A stretch of 31,188 nt of DNA from Alphaproteobacteria bacterium UBA1303 (GTDB lineage Bacteria > Pseudomonadota > Alphaproteobacteria > Micropepsales > Micropepsaceae): contig DBTZ01000001.1 in assembly GCA_002307315.1 (NCBI GenBank), forward strand, positions 1-31,188. Reading direction: 5' to 3'. How positions within the stretch are numbered: the first letter of the stretch is position 1; each line of letters opens with the position of its first letter. The notes under the pieces are model-generated. The model was not told the origin of the DNA. It made no database searches and saw only the letters and a program-made list of their open reading frames with translations. Positions 23,325 to 31,188 of this stretch are shown here, one piece after another. Both the position numbers and the translations under genes were made by a program.

Positions 23325-24404
23325 ATGAACCCCGTACGTGTATTGATAGTCGACGATTCCGCCACCATCCGTAGATTGCTGACCGCGGTACTGTCGTCCG
23401 ACCCCGAAATCGAAGTGGTCGGCGCCGCGCCGGAGCCGGCGGTGGCGAGACAGATGATCAAGGATCTCAATCCCGATGTGCTGACACTCGATGTCGAGAT
23501 GCCGCACATGAACGGGTTGGAGTTTCTCGAGAAGATTATGCGTCTTCGGCCGTTCCCGGTGGTGATGGTATCGACGCTGACTCAGAAGGGCGCCGAGGTA
23601 ACGCTGGAGGCGCTCGAACTTGGCGCCGTCGACTACTATCCCAAACCGACCGAGAACGTCGCTGCGTTGATGAGCGCCGGCGCTTCCGAGTTGTGCGAAA
23701 AAGTCAAGAATGCCGCTCAAGCCCGGGTGCGGGCGCGCAGTTCCTTGAGGATCGCGAACGTCGAACCATCGACGAAAACGGTTACCCCGTTTGTGTCCGG
23801 CAACAGCATTATCGCCATCGGTTCGTCGACCGGCGGGGTTGAGGCGCTGATCGAGGTGTTGTCGCACTTCCCTGCCAATTGTCCGCCGACGGTGATTACC
23901 CAGCACATGCCGGCGCATTTCACCACCACCTTTGCCCAACGGCTCGATCGTCTGTGCCAGCCGCGGGTGACTGAAGCGAGCGACGGGGCGGTGTTGTCCG
24001 TCGGTCAGGTCTATCTGGCACCGGGCGGCAACCAGCATCTCGAAATCTCCGGGGTGGGAACCTATCGGTGCCGGTTGGTGGACGAAGATCCGGTCAACGG
24101 CCATCGTCCGTCGGTCGACGTGCTCTTCCGCTCTGTGGCACATCACGCCAAGGATAAGGCGATAGGAATCCAACTTACCGGCATGGGCCGCGACGGCGCC
24201 AGCGGTCTGCTGGAAATGCGTCAGGCGGGCGCGTCGACGATCGGTCAAGACGAAGCTTCGTCGGTGGTCTACGGCATGCCGAAGGTCGCTTTTGAAATCG
24301 GTGCGGTAGAAACCCAATTGCCGCTGGAAAAAATTGGACCGGAGATAGTTCGCCTATGTAAGGGCCGCAACGAAAGGGAGATGCGTCATGCCAGCGGCAG
24401 CTAA
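23325..24404 (+). CDS. cheB: Chemotaxis methylesterase/deamidase CheB
   Basis: 359 residues: receiver domain (acidic D10 and D11, phospho-Asp D56 in TLDVEMPHMNG, Lys K107) and a C-terminal methylesterase with catalytic triad expected at S168 (IAIGSSTGG), H194 (TQHMPAHF) and D290 (GMGRDGASGL). It removes methyl groups added by CheR when phosphorylated by CheA. The gene begins 6 bases after cheR and overlaps cheY2 by 17 bases. Confidence 0.95.
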   Translation: MNPVRVLIVDDSATIRRLLTAVLSSDPEIEVVGAAPEPAVARQMIKDLNPDVLTLDVEMPHMNGLEFLEKIMRLRPFPVVMVSTLTQKGAEVTLEALELGAVDYYPKPTENVAALMSAGASELCEKVKNAAQARVRARSSLRIANVEPSTKTVTPFVSGNSIIAIGSSTGGVEALIEVLSHFPANCPPTVITQHMPAHFTTTFAQRLDRLCQPRVTEASDGAVLSVGQVYLAPGGNQHLEISGVGTYRCRLVDEDPVNGHRPSVDVLFRSVAHHAKDKAIGIQLTGMGRDGASGLLEMRQAGASTIGQDEASSVVYGMPKVAFEIGAVETQLPLEKIGPEIVRLCKGRNEREMRHASGS

Positions 24405-24777
24405 AATCAGGGCGGTCGTAGTCGACGACCAGATGACGATGCGCACCCTGGTGCGCAGCGCACTCCAACAGATCGGCATGACCGACATCCGCGACTTTCC
24501 GGGGCCGACCGACGCACTGCCATCGCTCAAAGCCCAGGCCGCGCATGTGATCTTCTCGGATTACAATATGCCCGATATGGACGGCCTGAAATTTCTCGAG
24601 GCGGTGCGCACCGACCCGACGACCAAGTCTACGGCGTTCATTCTTCTGACCGGTCGTGCCGACAAGGAGCTGGTGCAAATGGCTGCCAAACTGGGCGCCA
24701 ACAACTACATGGTTAAGCCATTTACGGTGGCGACGCTCAAGCAGAAACTGGAACAGGTGTTTGGAGTTCTCAGCTGA
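24388..24777 (+). CDS. cheY2: Chemotaxis response regulator CheY (second copy)
   Basis: 129 residues, single receiver domain with D13 and D14, phospho-Asp D58 (FSDYNMPDMDGL), Thr T88 and Lys K110 (VKPFTVATLK). In Sinorhizobium the CheY in this position is the one that acts on the motor; that is an analogy. It starts inside cheB (17-base overlap) and shares a base with the cheD start (TGATG). Confidence 0.93.
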   Translation: MPAAAKIRAVVVDDQMTMRTLVRSALQQIGMTDIRDFPGPTDALPSLKAQAAHVIFSDYNMPDMDGLKFLEAVRTDPTTKSTAFILLTGRADKELVQMAAKLGANNYMVKPFTVATLKQKLEQVFGVLS

Positions 24778-25385
24778 TGGCATTGAACGCCCTTCAGCGC
24801 GATGGGTTTGCCAACGAGGAACTGCGACGGTTTCTCAACCCGCAGGATAAGAATTGGCATATCCAGATCATGCAAGGGGATTCCTATGTCACCAATAAGG
24901 CGGACGAAGTTTTGACCACTATTCTGGGGTCTTGCATCGCCGCCTGTATCCGCGATCCCAAAGCCGGGGTCGGCGGCATGAATCATTTTTTGCTGCCGGA
25001 AGGCAGCGGCGCCGATCGCGATGCTCTACGCTTTGGCGTCAATGCGATGGAACTTCTTATCAACAGCTTGATAAAGCTGGGCGGTAGACGCGAAAACTTT
25101 GAAGCCAAATTGTTCGGCGGCGCCAATGTACTGGCGCAGTTGTCGGATGTCGGAACCCGTAACGCTACGTTTGCCAAGCAGTATCTGGTCAACGAAGGCA
25201 TCCCGCTGGTCGGCGGCGATATGGGGGGGGCGTCGCCCAGACGTATCCAGTTCTGGCCGCTTACCGGAAGGGCTCGCCAGTTGGCTGTTGCTACCGATCG
25301 TCGTAAGCTGGTCGAGCACGAAATCGTCGAGGCCAAGCACGTGCCGCAAGAAGCCGCCGCAGTCAATGACGTCGAGTTGTTCTGA
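24777..25385 (+). CDS. cheD: Chemoreceptor glutamine deamidase CheD
   Basis: 202 residues. It deamidates receptor glutamines and can bind phosphorylated CheY or CheC-type partners in other bacteria. Catalytic Cys53 lies in LGSCIAACIRDP and His70 in GGMNHFLLPEG; LFGGANVLA follows in the middle. It carries about 35 residues before the core, as usual in alphaproteobacteria. A run of eight G residues lies at 25223-25230 (DMGGASPRR). Start and cheY2 stop overlap by one base. Confidence 0.94.
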   Translation: MALNALQRDGFANEELRRFLNPQDKNWHIQIMQGDSYVTNKADEVLTTILGSCIAACIRDPKAGVGGMNHFLLPEGSGADRDALRFGVNAMELLINSLIKLGGRRENFEAKLFGGANVLAQLSDVGTRNATFAKQYLVNEGIPLVGGDMGGASPRRIQFWPLTGRARQLAVATDRRKLVEHEIVEAKHVPQEAAAVNDVELF

Positions 25386-25393
25386 GAGGCGTT

Positions 25394-25801
25394 ATGAGCC
25401 AATCGTCGGAGTGCAAGTGTACGGTCGACCAGGAGGCGCTCCTGGCGCTGCTGCGGTCGGTCTCCGACGAACTTTATTCGCTGGTTTGCGACATTGTCCG
25501 TTTAGGCGAATCTCTGTCGGCCGACGAGGTCGATGGAGATCGCAGTCAGCGGGTGCGGGATCTCCAGTCGTTCGATCTTCTGGCCCAGAGCGCCCTGGCT
25601 CAGGCGCGGTTGCTGCAGGGCATCGAGCGCGGTTTGGGCGGCCACGGCGTTGATGAAGGCAAAGGCAAGAGTATTTCGATGTTGATCGGTGACGTGCCGT
25701 TTCACAAGGTGCGCGAACGCCTGACGTCGGCCTATTCCGGCATGGGGCGTGAACAGGAGGAATCGCATTGGGAAGATTCCGGCTCGCTGGATTGGTTCTG
25801 A
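25394..25801 (+). CDS. Small helical protein at the end of the che operon (CheT/CheU position)
   Basis: 135 residues, not recognised by sequence. It starts 8 bases after cheD, where Sinorhizobium has cheT and Caulobacter cheU, so a chemotaxis role is likely. It looks like a helical hairpin: helix 1 about 11-42, a short acidic turn, helix 2 about 50-80 with LQSFDLLAQ (57-65). A flexible segment leads to an acidic, aromatic end (ESHWEDSGSLDWF). The D61-x3-Q65 pair in helix 2 has the spacing of the catalytic Asp and Gln of CheZ (QDLTGQ), and the C-terminal end resembles the acidic CheY-binding tail of CheZ in kind. That is a hypothesis. The end is not an xWxxF tether. Confidence 0.7.
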   Translation: MSQSSECKCTVDQEALLALLRSVSDELYSLVCDIVRLGESLSADEVDGDRSQRVRDLQSFDLLAQSALAQARLLQGIERGLGGHGVDEGKGKSISMLIGDVPFHKVRERLTSAYSGMGREQEESHWEDSGSLDWF

Positions 25802-26059
25802 CCCGTCGTAAGGCGTCGGGTGCGTAAGATCGCGATTTTGTGAACGATCGGGGGGCCAATAATACCGCAAAAGGCAAGGTTCTATGTGCTTGCCGATGAC
25901 AACATCGCTATGTTTACTGCGGTATCGCCTATCTCCCGCTTGTGCGGCCGTATCGGTTGCCGGTAGATTGCGCCCCCAATCTTTGCCTGCCTTGCCCATC
26001 GCTAGCGCAGCGGTAGCCGCCCGACCCGTAATTTGGCCAGATCGTACTTAGAGATGAAC
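25802..26059 (+). other. Spacer between che operon and RND genes with a structured element
   Basis: 258 bases with no gene. Directly after the stop lies a weak hairpin (ACCCG 25801-25805 with CGGGT 25817-25821) without a T tail. The notable part is a three-way junction at 25862-25925, listed separately. A promoter for the RND adaptor should lie in the remainder, but I see no clear -35/-10 pair. Confidence 0.5.
25862..25925. other. Potential three-way-junction structure
   Basis: An outer 8-base stem (ATACCGCA, 25862-25869, with TGCGGTAT, 25918-25925) encloses two perfect hairpins: GGCAAG (25873-25878) with CTTGCC (25889-25894), and AACAT (25901-25905) with ATGTT (25910-25914) around a CGCT loop. 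The pairings are nested and compatible, so a 64-base RNA could fold on either strand. It resembles no riboswitch I know. Confidence 0.5.
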
Positions 26060-27223
26060 ATGCCTGAAAATGACCGGAATTCGAAATGGGAACGCCTAAG
26101 CGACGTTGCCGAACGTGCGCTGCCTCCGTCGGCGGCGCGGTTCTTTACCAAGCGTCTTTTCGTAATGCTTGCCATCGTGGCAACGGTGTTGGTGCTGGTG
26201 TTCGGCTTTATCATCGGCAAGGGATTGATTGTCGCTAACTATATGAAAAGTATGGTGCAGACCGCCACCGTGGCGACCACGAAACCGCAGGTGGCGGCTT
26301 GGCAGACGCAACTACGCGCCGTCGGCACGCTGCATGCGGTGGAAGGTGCCGATCTGGCATCCGAAGTTGCCGGCCTGGTCATTCGCATCGGGTTCCGTGC
26401 CGGCGAGGACGTCAGAAAAGGCGTTCTCCTTGTGCAATTGCGTGACGATTCCGAGAAGGCCGCCGCCGACCAGGCGATGCAGACCTACAAGCGCGACAGC
26501 GCCCTGATCAAGATCAAGGCAATCAGCCGGGCGGATTACGACAGCGCCGTGGCCACCATGAGGAGCACCCAGGCCGCGTTGGAGAAAAAAGCAATCCGTG
26601 CGCCATTCGACGGTCGCGTCGGCATCCGTAAAGTCGATGTCGGCCAGTACGTTGCCGCCGGTGTCGAAATGGTGACGTTGCAGCAGCTCGATCCGATTTA
26701 TGTCGATTTTAAGGCGCCACAGCAGCAATTGCCGCTGCTCGCCGTCGGAAGCAAAGTTGTGGTCACCACCGACGTATTGCCCGGAAAGACCTTCATTGGC
26801 GAAGTGGTTGCCTTCGATCCCAAGATCGACGAGGACACCCGCTCCGTGGCGGTGCGCGCGCAAGTGCGTAATCCCGGCAAGGTTCTGTTGCCCGGCATGT
26901 TCGCCACGGTGATCGTCGATGCCGGCAGGCCGCAGAACATCCTGACCCTGCCGCAGACGGCGATTACCTTCAATCCTTACGGCAACACCGCCTTTGTGGT
27001 GAAAAAGCAGCAAGAGAACGGCAAGGATCAACTGGTCGTCGAGCAGCACTTTGTTGTTACCGGCGAAACCCGCGGCGACCAAATTGCGATCCTTAGCGGT
27101 ATCGCTCCGTCCGACACGGTAGTCAGCTCCGGGGGCAGCAAGTTGAAGAATGGCAGCATTGTGATCGTGAATAATTCGGTCAAGTTGCCCAACGATCCCA
27201 ATCCGCATCCGGAAGAAAAATAG
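26060..27223 (+). CDS. RND efflux periplasmic adaptor (membrane fusion protein)
   Basis: 387 residues. One N-terminal membrane segment (about 33-53) without a clear signal-peptidase site, so the protein is likely anchored in the inner membrane with the rest in the periplasm. Then the usual adaptor order: lipoyl half-motif, alpha-hairpin (about 129-177), second lipoyl half with IRAPFDGRVGIRKVD, a beta-barrel (PIYVDFKAP, GEVVAFDPKIDEDTRSVAVR) and a membrane-proximal domain. It links the pump to an outer-membrane channel. The hairpin appears shorter than usual by a similar amount in both helices. Start chosen at the second ATG because TTAGAG stands 6 bases before it; the ATG at 26054 is too close to that site. 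The pump gene follows after 11 bases. Confidence 0.92.
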   Translation: MPENDRNSKWERLSDVAERALPPSAARFFTKRLFVMLAIVATVLVLVFGFIIGKGLIVANYMKSMVQTATVATTKPQVAAWQTQLRAVGTLHAVEGADLASEVAGLVIRIGFRAGEDVRKGVLLVQLRDDSEKAAADQAMQTYKRDSALIKIKAISRADYDSAVATMRSTQAALEKKAIRAPFDGRVGIRKVDVGQYVAAGVEMVTLQQLDPIYVDFKAPQQQLPLLAVGSKVVVTTDVLPGKTFIGEVVAFDPKIDEDTRSVAVRAQVRNPGKVLLPGMFATVIVDAGRPQNILTLPQTAITFNPYGNTAFVVKKQQENGKDQLVVEQHFVVTGETRGDQIAILSGIAPSDTVVSSGGSKLKNGSIVIVNNSVKLPNDPNPHPEEK

Positions 27224-27234
27224 GCCGGCAGACG

Positions 27235-30200
27235 ATGAGCTTTACCGACATCTTTATCCGGCGGCCGGTCCTTTCCGTCGTCGTCAGTTTGGTCGTTCTG
27301 GTGCTCGGCCTGAAATCGTTTCTGTCGATGCCGGTGCGCCAGTATCCCGAGACCCAGAATGCGGTGGTCTCCATTTCGACCGCCTATCCCGGCGCCAGCC
27401 CCGAGACCATCGCCGGCTTCATTACTACGCCGCTGGAAAAGGCGGTTTCCCAGGCGAGCGGCATCGACTACATGACGTCGTCGAGTTCGCTCGGCTCTTC
27501 GTCGATCTCGGTTAATCTCCGGCTCAACTACGACACCTCGAAGTCGTTGGCGGAGATCATTACCCGGGTTAATTCGGTCAAGAACCAGATGCCGGCGGAT
27601 TCACAGGCCTCGGTCATCAACATCTCGATCGGCGACACCTTCGGTTCGATGATGATCAGCTTCATCAGCGATCAATTGCCCGCCAACAAGGTAACCGACT
27701 ATCTCATCCGTGTGGTGCAGCCGCAGATTCAGGCGATCGAAGGCGTACAACAAGCCGAAATCATGGGCGAGAAGCGCTTCGCGGTACGAGTCTGGCTTAA
27801 GCCGGACAAACTCGCCGCCTACGGCCTTACCGCCAAGGAAGTCTCCACCGCCCTGACCAGCAATAACTATCTGTCGGCGGTCGGCGCCACCAAGGGACAG
27901 ATGGTGCAGGTCAATCTCTTGGCATCCACCAATCTCAGCAGTGTGGACGAGTTCAAGACCCTGATTATTAAGCAAAGCGACAACGGCTATGTTCGCCTTT
28001 CCGATATTGCCAACGTCGAACTGGGTGCCGAGAACTATAGTTCCAAGGTGATGAACGACGGCAAGTCGGCGGTGCTGATCAGCATCGACGTGGCACCGTC
28101 GGCCAACGTGCTGGAGGTTATCGACCGGGTGCGGGCGGTGCTGCCTTCCATCCAGAAGCAGTTGCCCAACGGTCTTAAGGCCGAGGTCGCCTACGACGCC
28201 ACCGATTACATCAACAATTCGATCGAGGAGGTCGAAACCACCCTGATCGAAGCGATGCTGATCGTGGTGTTCGTGATCTTTATCTTCCTCGGCTCGCCGC
28301 GCGCGGTAGTGATTCCGGTCCTGACCATTCCGCTGTCGTTGATTGGCGCCGGTGTGTTTATGCTGATGTTCGGTTTCACCATAAACCTGCTGACCTTGTT
28401 GGCATTGGTGCTGGCGATCGGCCTGGTGGTGGACGACGCCATCATTGTGGTCGAGAACGTCAGTCGCCATCTCGAAGAGGGTAAGACGCCGTTCGACGCG
28501 GCTATCCAAGGCGCCCGCGAACTCGGCAGTCCGATCATTGCCATGACAATGGTCCTGGTGGCTGTCTACGTGCCGATTGGCTTTATGGGTGGACTAACCG
28601 GCGCGTTGTTTACCGAATTCGCCTTCACCTTGGTCGGCACGGTAGTAATCTCGGCAATAGTGGCGCTGACCCTGTCGCCGATGATGGCCAGCCGGATGCT
28701 GCGCTCGCACCACGACACCAAGTCTGATTTCGAACGCCGCCTCGTCGTCTTCATCGATCAGAAGTTCGACTGGCTGCACAGCCATTACCAACGGCTGCTG
28801 CATGCTACCTTGGAGCAGATCCATGTTGTGGTGGTATTTGCCGTCGTTATTTTAGCCAGCATCTATTTTCTGTTTACGGCGGCGAAAAGCGAATTGGCGC
28901 CGCAGGAGGATCAGGGTTTTATTATTGCCTCCTTCCAGCCCGCGCCGACCGCGACTCTGCAGCAATCGCTGGAATGGCAGAAGCAGGTTTATGCGGCATC
29001 GAAGGATTTTCCCGAAGTCGCGCACATCTTTCAGGTCGCGTCGTCCTCGCGCAATTTCGCCGGCTTCGTGCTGACGCCGTGGGGCGACCGCAAACGCACC
29101 AGTAGCGACATTCAGCCAGACATTCAAAAGAAGGCCGATCAGGTTGCCGGCATGCGCGCCGGCATCTTTCAGCCCCAATCGCTGCCCGGTCCGCGCGGCC
29201 TCGGCGTGCAGTTCGTTATCCAAACTACGCAAGACTTCGATCAGCTCAACGAAGTATCGCAAGCGGTGATGGACGAGGCACTCAAGTCGGGCAAGTTCAT
29301 GTATATGGACTCCGATCTGAAATACGATCAGCCACAGGTGCGGGTGATGCTCGATCGCGACAAGGTCGCCTCTTACGGGTTGACGATGAGTTCGGTCGGC
29401 AGTGCGATGTCGTCGATGCTGGGCGGCGGCTACGTCAATTACTTTAGCCTGTCGGGGCGCGCCTATCAGGTGGTGCCGCAGGTCGAGCAGCCGTTCCGTC
29501 TCAATCCGACGCAACTCGGAGATTATTATTTCAAGAACAGCGCCGGCACAGCCATTCCGCTCTCCGCCATCGCCACCTTTAAGACCGAGGTGGTCCCGGA
29601 GTCGCTCAACCACTTCCAGCAGCAGAACTCGGCAACCATCAACGCCATTCCGCGCCCCGGCGTCACCTCTGGCGAAGCGTTGGCGGCATTGCAGCAGATT
29701 GCCGACAAGACTATGCCGGAAGGCTACCACCTTGATTACGGCGGCCAGACCCGCCAAGAGGTGCAGGAATCCAGTGCGCTGATTTCTACCTTCTTCTTCG
29801 CGCTGATCATCATATTCCTGACCTTGGCAGCGCTATTCGAGAGCTTCCGCGATCCCTTGACTATTCTGATTTCGGTGCCGATGTCGATCGCTGGCGCCCT
29901 CGTCTTCATCTCGCTCGGCGTCGGTGGAGCTAGCCTCAACATCTATACCGAAGTTGGGCTGGTCACGCTGATCGGTTTGATTTCCAAACACGGCATTCTG
30001 ATCGTGCGCTTTGCCAACGATCTGCAGGCGCAGGGTATGTCCAAACGTCAGGCGATCGAGGAAGCCGCCGCCATCCGACTTCGCCCGATCTTGATGACCA
30101 CCGCGGCAATGGTGCTCGGCGTGATGCCGTTGATATTCGCCGCGGGCGCAGGTGCGGCAGCGCGGTTTAACCTCGGTTTGGTGATCGCATCGGGCATTTC

Positions 30201-30288
30201 AATCGGCACTTGCTTTACCTTGTTCGTGGTGCCGACGATCTATCTGCTGATCGCCCACGATCTGTCGAAGAAGCACGCCCCGGCCTGA
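27235..30288 (+). CDS. RND multidrug efflux permease (HAE-1 type)
   Basis: 1017 residues, the inner-membrane pump of a tripartite efflux system driven by protons. It begins with FTDIFIRRPVLSVVVSL, as in AcrB/MexB relatives. There are two periplasmic porter regions and 12 membrane helices. Proton-relay residues are D400 and D401 in TM4 (GLVVDDAIIVVEN) and K918 in TM10 (GLISKHGILIV). PRAVVIPVLTIPLSLIGA and RPILMTTAAMVLGV are further hallmarks. The acidic-rather-than-metal pattern favours drug or lipid substrates over the CzcA metal type. No outer-membrane channel gene follows, so a TolC-like partner must be encoded elsewhere. Confidence 0.95.
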   Translation: MSFTDIFIRRPVLSVVVSLVVLVLGLKSFLSMPVRQYPETQNAVVSISTAYPGASPETIAGFITTPLEKAVSQASGIDYMTSSSSLGSSSISVNLRLNYDTSKSLAEIITRVNSVKNQMPADSQASVINISIGDTFGSMMISFISDQLPANKVTDYLIRVVQPQIQAIEGVQQAEIMGEKRFAVRVWLKPDKLAAYGLTAKEVSTALTSNNYLSAVGATKGQMVQVNLLASTNLSSVDEFKTLIIKQSDNGYVRLSDIANVELGAENYSSKVMNDGKSAVLISIDVAPSANVLEVIDRVRAVLPSIQKQLPNGLKAEVAYDATDYINNSIEEVETTLIEAMLIVVFVIFIFLGSPRAVVIPVLTIPLSLIGAGVFMLMFGFTINLLTLLALVLAIGLVVDDAIIVVENVSRHLEEGKTPFDAAIQGARELGSPIIAMTMVLVAVYVPIGFMGGLTGALFTEFAFTLVGTVVISAIVALTLSPMMASRMLRSHHDTKSDFERRLVVFIDQKFDWLHSHYQRLLHATLEQIHVVVVFAVVILASIYFLFTAAKSELAPQEDQGFIIASFQPAPTATLQQSLEWQKQVYAASKDFPEVAHIFQVASSSRNFAGFVLTPWGDRKRTSSDIQPDIQKKADQVAGMRAGIFQPQSLPGPRGLGVQFVIQTTQDFDQLNEVSQAVMDEALKSGKFMYMDSDLKYDQPQVRVMLDRDKVASYGLTMSSVGSAMSSMLGGGYVNYFSLSGRAYQVVPQVEQPFRLNPTQLGDYYFKNSAGTAIPLSAIATFKTEVVPESLNHFQQQNSATINAIPRPGVTSGEALAALQQIADKTMPEGYHLDYGGQTRQEVQESSALISTFFFALIIIFLTLAALFESFRDPLTILISVPMSIAGALVFISLGVGGASLNIYTEVGLVTLIGLISKHGILIVRFANDLQAQGMSKRQAIEEAAAIRLRPILMTTAAMVLGVMPLIFAAGAGAAARFNLGLVIASGISIGTCFTLFVVPTIYLLIAHDLSKKHAPA

Positions 30289-30306
30289 TTTGAATTATTC
30301 TCGAAT

Positions 30307-30348
30307 AAAAAAGCCTCGCCATGCATCTTCGCTTGGCGGGGCTTTTTT
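30307..30348. terminator. Bidirectional terminator after the RND gene
   Basis: A 15-base stem: AAAAAAGCCTCGCCA (30307-30321) with TGGCGGGGCTTTTTT (30334-30348), one G-T pair, a 12-base loop. T run of six on the + strand and A run on the other side, so it can work both ways. It lies 19 bases after the RND stop codon. Confidence 0.9.
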
Positions 30349-30381
30349 ATATCCATCAACCCGGGGCGAGTTGTAATAAAA

Positions 30382-30411
30382 AAAAGGCCGCCTCGTCGGA
30401 GGCGGCCTTTT
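30382..30411. terminator. Bidirectional terminator after xylA
   Basis: A perfect 13-base stem: AAAAGGCCGCCTC (30382-30394) with GAGGCGGCCTTTT (30399-30411) and loop GTCG. On the - strand it follows the xylA stop and is continued by a longer T run (the A run at 30378-30385), so it mainly ends xylA. Confidence 0.92.
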
Positions 30412-30429
30412 CTGTCTGATGCAGACGGA

Positions 30430-31188
30430 TCAGAACTTGCAGGCGTCGGCAATGATCTTTTCGCACAGTTCTTGCTTGCCCGACTTCGGCGACGGGTTGA
30501 CGTTGTGCTTGAGGGCATAATCGGCAAGGGTTTCGAGAGTGAACTCGCCCTTTTCGATCTTCCGGCCGAATTCGCCGTCCCAGCCGGCGTAGCGGGCTTT
30601 AACGACCGCAGCCAGCTTGCCTTCGTTGATGACCTTCTCGGCGTCGAGCAGGGCGCGGGCAAGGGTATCGATGCCGGCGATGTGGGCGATGTAGAGGTCG
30701 TCGATGTCGATCGATTGACGGCGCAGCTTGGCGTCGAAATTGAAGCCGCCGGTGTGCAGGCCGCCGTTCTTGATGATCTCCAGCATTGCCGGGACGATGT
30801 CTTGGGCGTTGTTGGGGAACTGGTCGGTATCCCAGCCGAGACGATCGTCGCCGCGATTGATGTCGATCGAGCCGAGAATGCCGTTGGCTACCGCGTGGGC
30901 CACTTCATGCTCGAAATCGACTCCGGCTAGCGTAGCGTGGTTGACTTCGATGTTGACCTTTACTTCCTTTTCCAGACCGTTCTTGAGCAGGAAGCCGTAG
31001 ATGGTGTTGACGTCGCGGTCGTACTGCCCCTTGGTCGGTTCGTGCGGCTTGGGCTCGATCAGAATGGTGCCCTTGAATCCGATTTTATGCTTGTGCTCGA
31101 CCACCATCTTGAGGAAGGCGGCCAGATGCTCCTTCTCGCGCTTGACGTCGGAGTTGAGCAGGGTGTCGTAGCCTTCGCGGCCGCCCCA
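30430..31188 (-). CDS. xylA: Xylose isomerase, C-terminal part (5' end outside window)
   Basis: The last 252 residues of XylA, which interconverts D-xylose and D-xylulose in a TIM barrel with two divalent metals. Frame is open to the window edge, where it reads WGGREGYDTLLNSD, a conserved segment. Further motifs: ILIEPKPHEPTKGQYD, VNIEVNHATLAG and FEHEV, DINRGDDRLGWDTDQFP, GGLHTGGFNFDAK, and AKSG-like ends. These carry the metal-binding Glu, His and Asp residues. A full class II enzyme is about 435-440 residues, so about 185 lie outside to the right. It is convergent with the RND genes and separated by two terminators. Confidence 0.96.
   Translation of the reverse strand, partial: WGGREGYDTLLNSDVKREKEHLAAFLKMVVEHKHKIGFKGTILIEPKPHEPTKGQYDRDVNTIYGFLLKNGLEKEVKVNIEVNHATLAGVDFEHEVAHAVANGILGSIDINRGDDRLGWDTDQFPNNAQDIVPAMLEIIKNGGLHTGGFNFDAKLRRQSIDIDDLYIAHIAGIDTLARALLDAEKVINEGKLAAVVKARYAGWDGEFGRKIEKGEFTLETLADYALKHNVNPSPKSGKQELCEKIIADACKF

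Noticed and set aside
25763..25798. CheR-docking tether on the last che gene product
   Set aside because: It ends SLDWF; Trp is next to Phe rather than three residues before it as in xWxxF.
1..31188. Defence island, prophage or other mobile element
   Set aside because: No integrase, transposase, toxin-antitoxin, restriction or phage-like genes and no attachment-site repeats were seen; all genes belong to core or common accessory families.

Overview
The window looks like chromosomal DNA of a free-living, motile alphaproteobacterium, probably Rhodospirillales-like. The GC content is fairly high. It carries alphaproteobacterial marker families (DUF1013/TrcR, two DUF465/YdcH proteins, a PAS_5 protein), and its chemotaxis operon has the gene order known from Sinorhizobium and Caulobacter. 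I see no phage, transposase, CRISPR array, tRNA or rRNA. The placement is inferred from gene content, not from a search.

Region 1 (1-10661, + strand): the 3' end of purB, then an AT-rich leader, then a tightly packed run gltB-gltD-dus-tsaE-tsaB-tsaC-tsaD whose genes overlap or are separated by at most 9 bases. It links glutamate synthase (nitrogen assimilation) to a dihydrouridine synthase and to the whole bacterial t6A tRNA-modification set (TsaC makes threonylcarbamoyl-AMP; TsaB, TsaD and TsaE transfer it to A37). A terminator-like hairpin lies directly in front of gltB and another closes the run after tsaD.

Region 2 (10660-16143, mostly - strand): a DUF465 protein and UbiX (flavin prenyltransferase), a second DUF465 protein facing away, a TetA-type MFS exporter behind a PAS_5 protein, a small DedA/YqaA-type membrane protein on the + strand, a two-hairpin intergenic repeat, the DUF1013/TrcR regulator, and a Crp/Fnr regulator that keeps only part of the FNR cysteine set.

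Region 3 (16144-25801, + strand): a complete chemotaxis operon: soluble three-PAS chemoreceptor, STAS protein (CheS/CheX position), cheY1, cheA, cheW, cheR, cheB, cheY2, cheD, and a small helical protein in the CheT/CheU position. The receptor senses, CheW and CheA couple it to phosphorylation of two CheY proteins, and CheR, CheB and CheD adapt the receptor. The receptor ends in a CheR-docking type pentapeptide behind a repetitive linker. The small last protein has features reminiscent of a miniature CheZ phosphatase.

Region 4 (25802-31188): a spacer that can fold into a three-way junction, an RND efflux adaptor and pump pair without an outer-membrane channel gene, two back-to-back terminators, and the C-terminal part of xylA entering from the right on the - strand.
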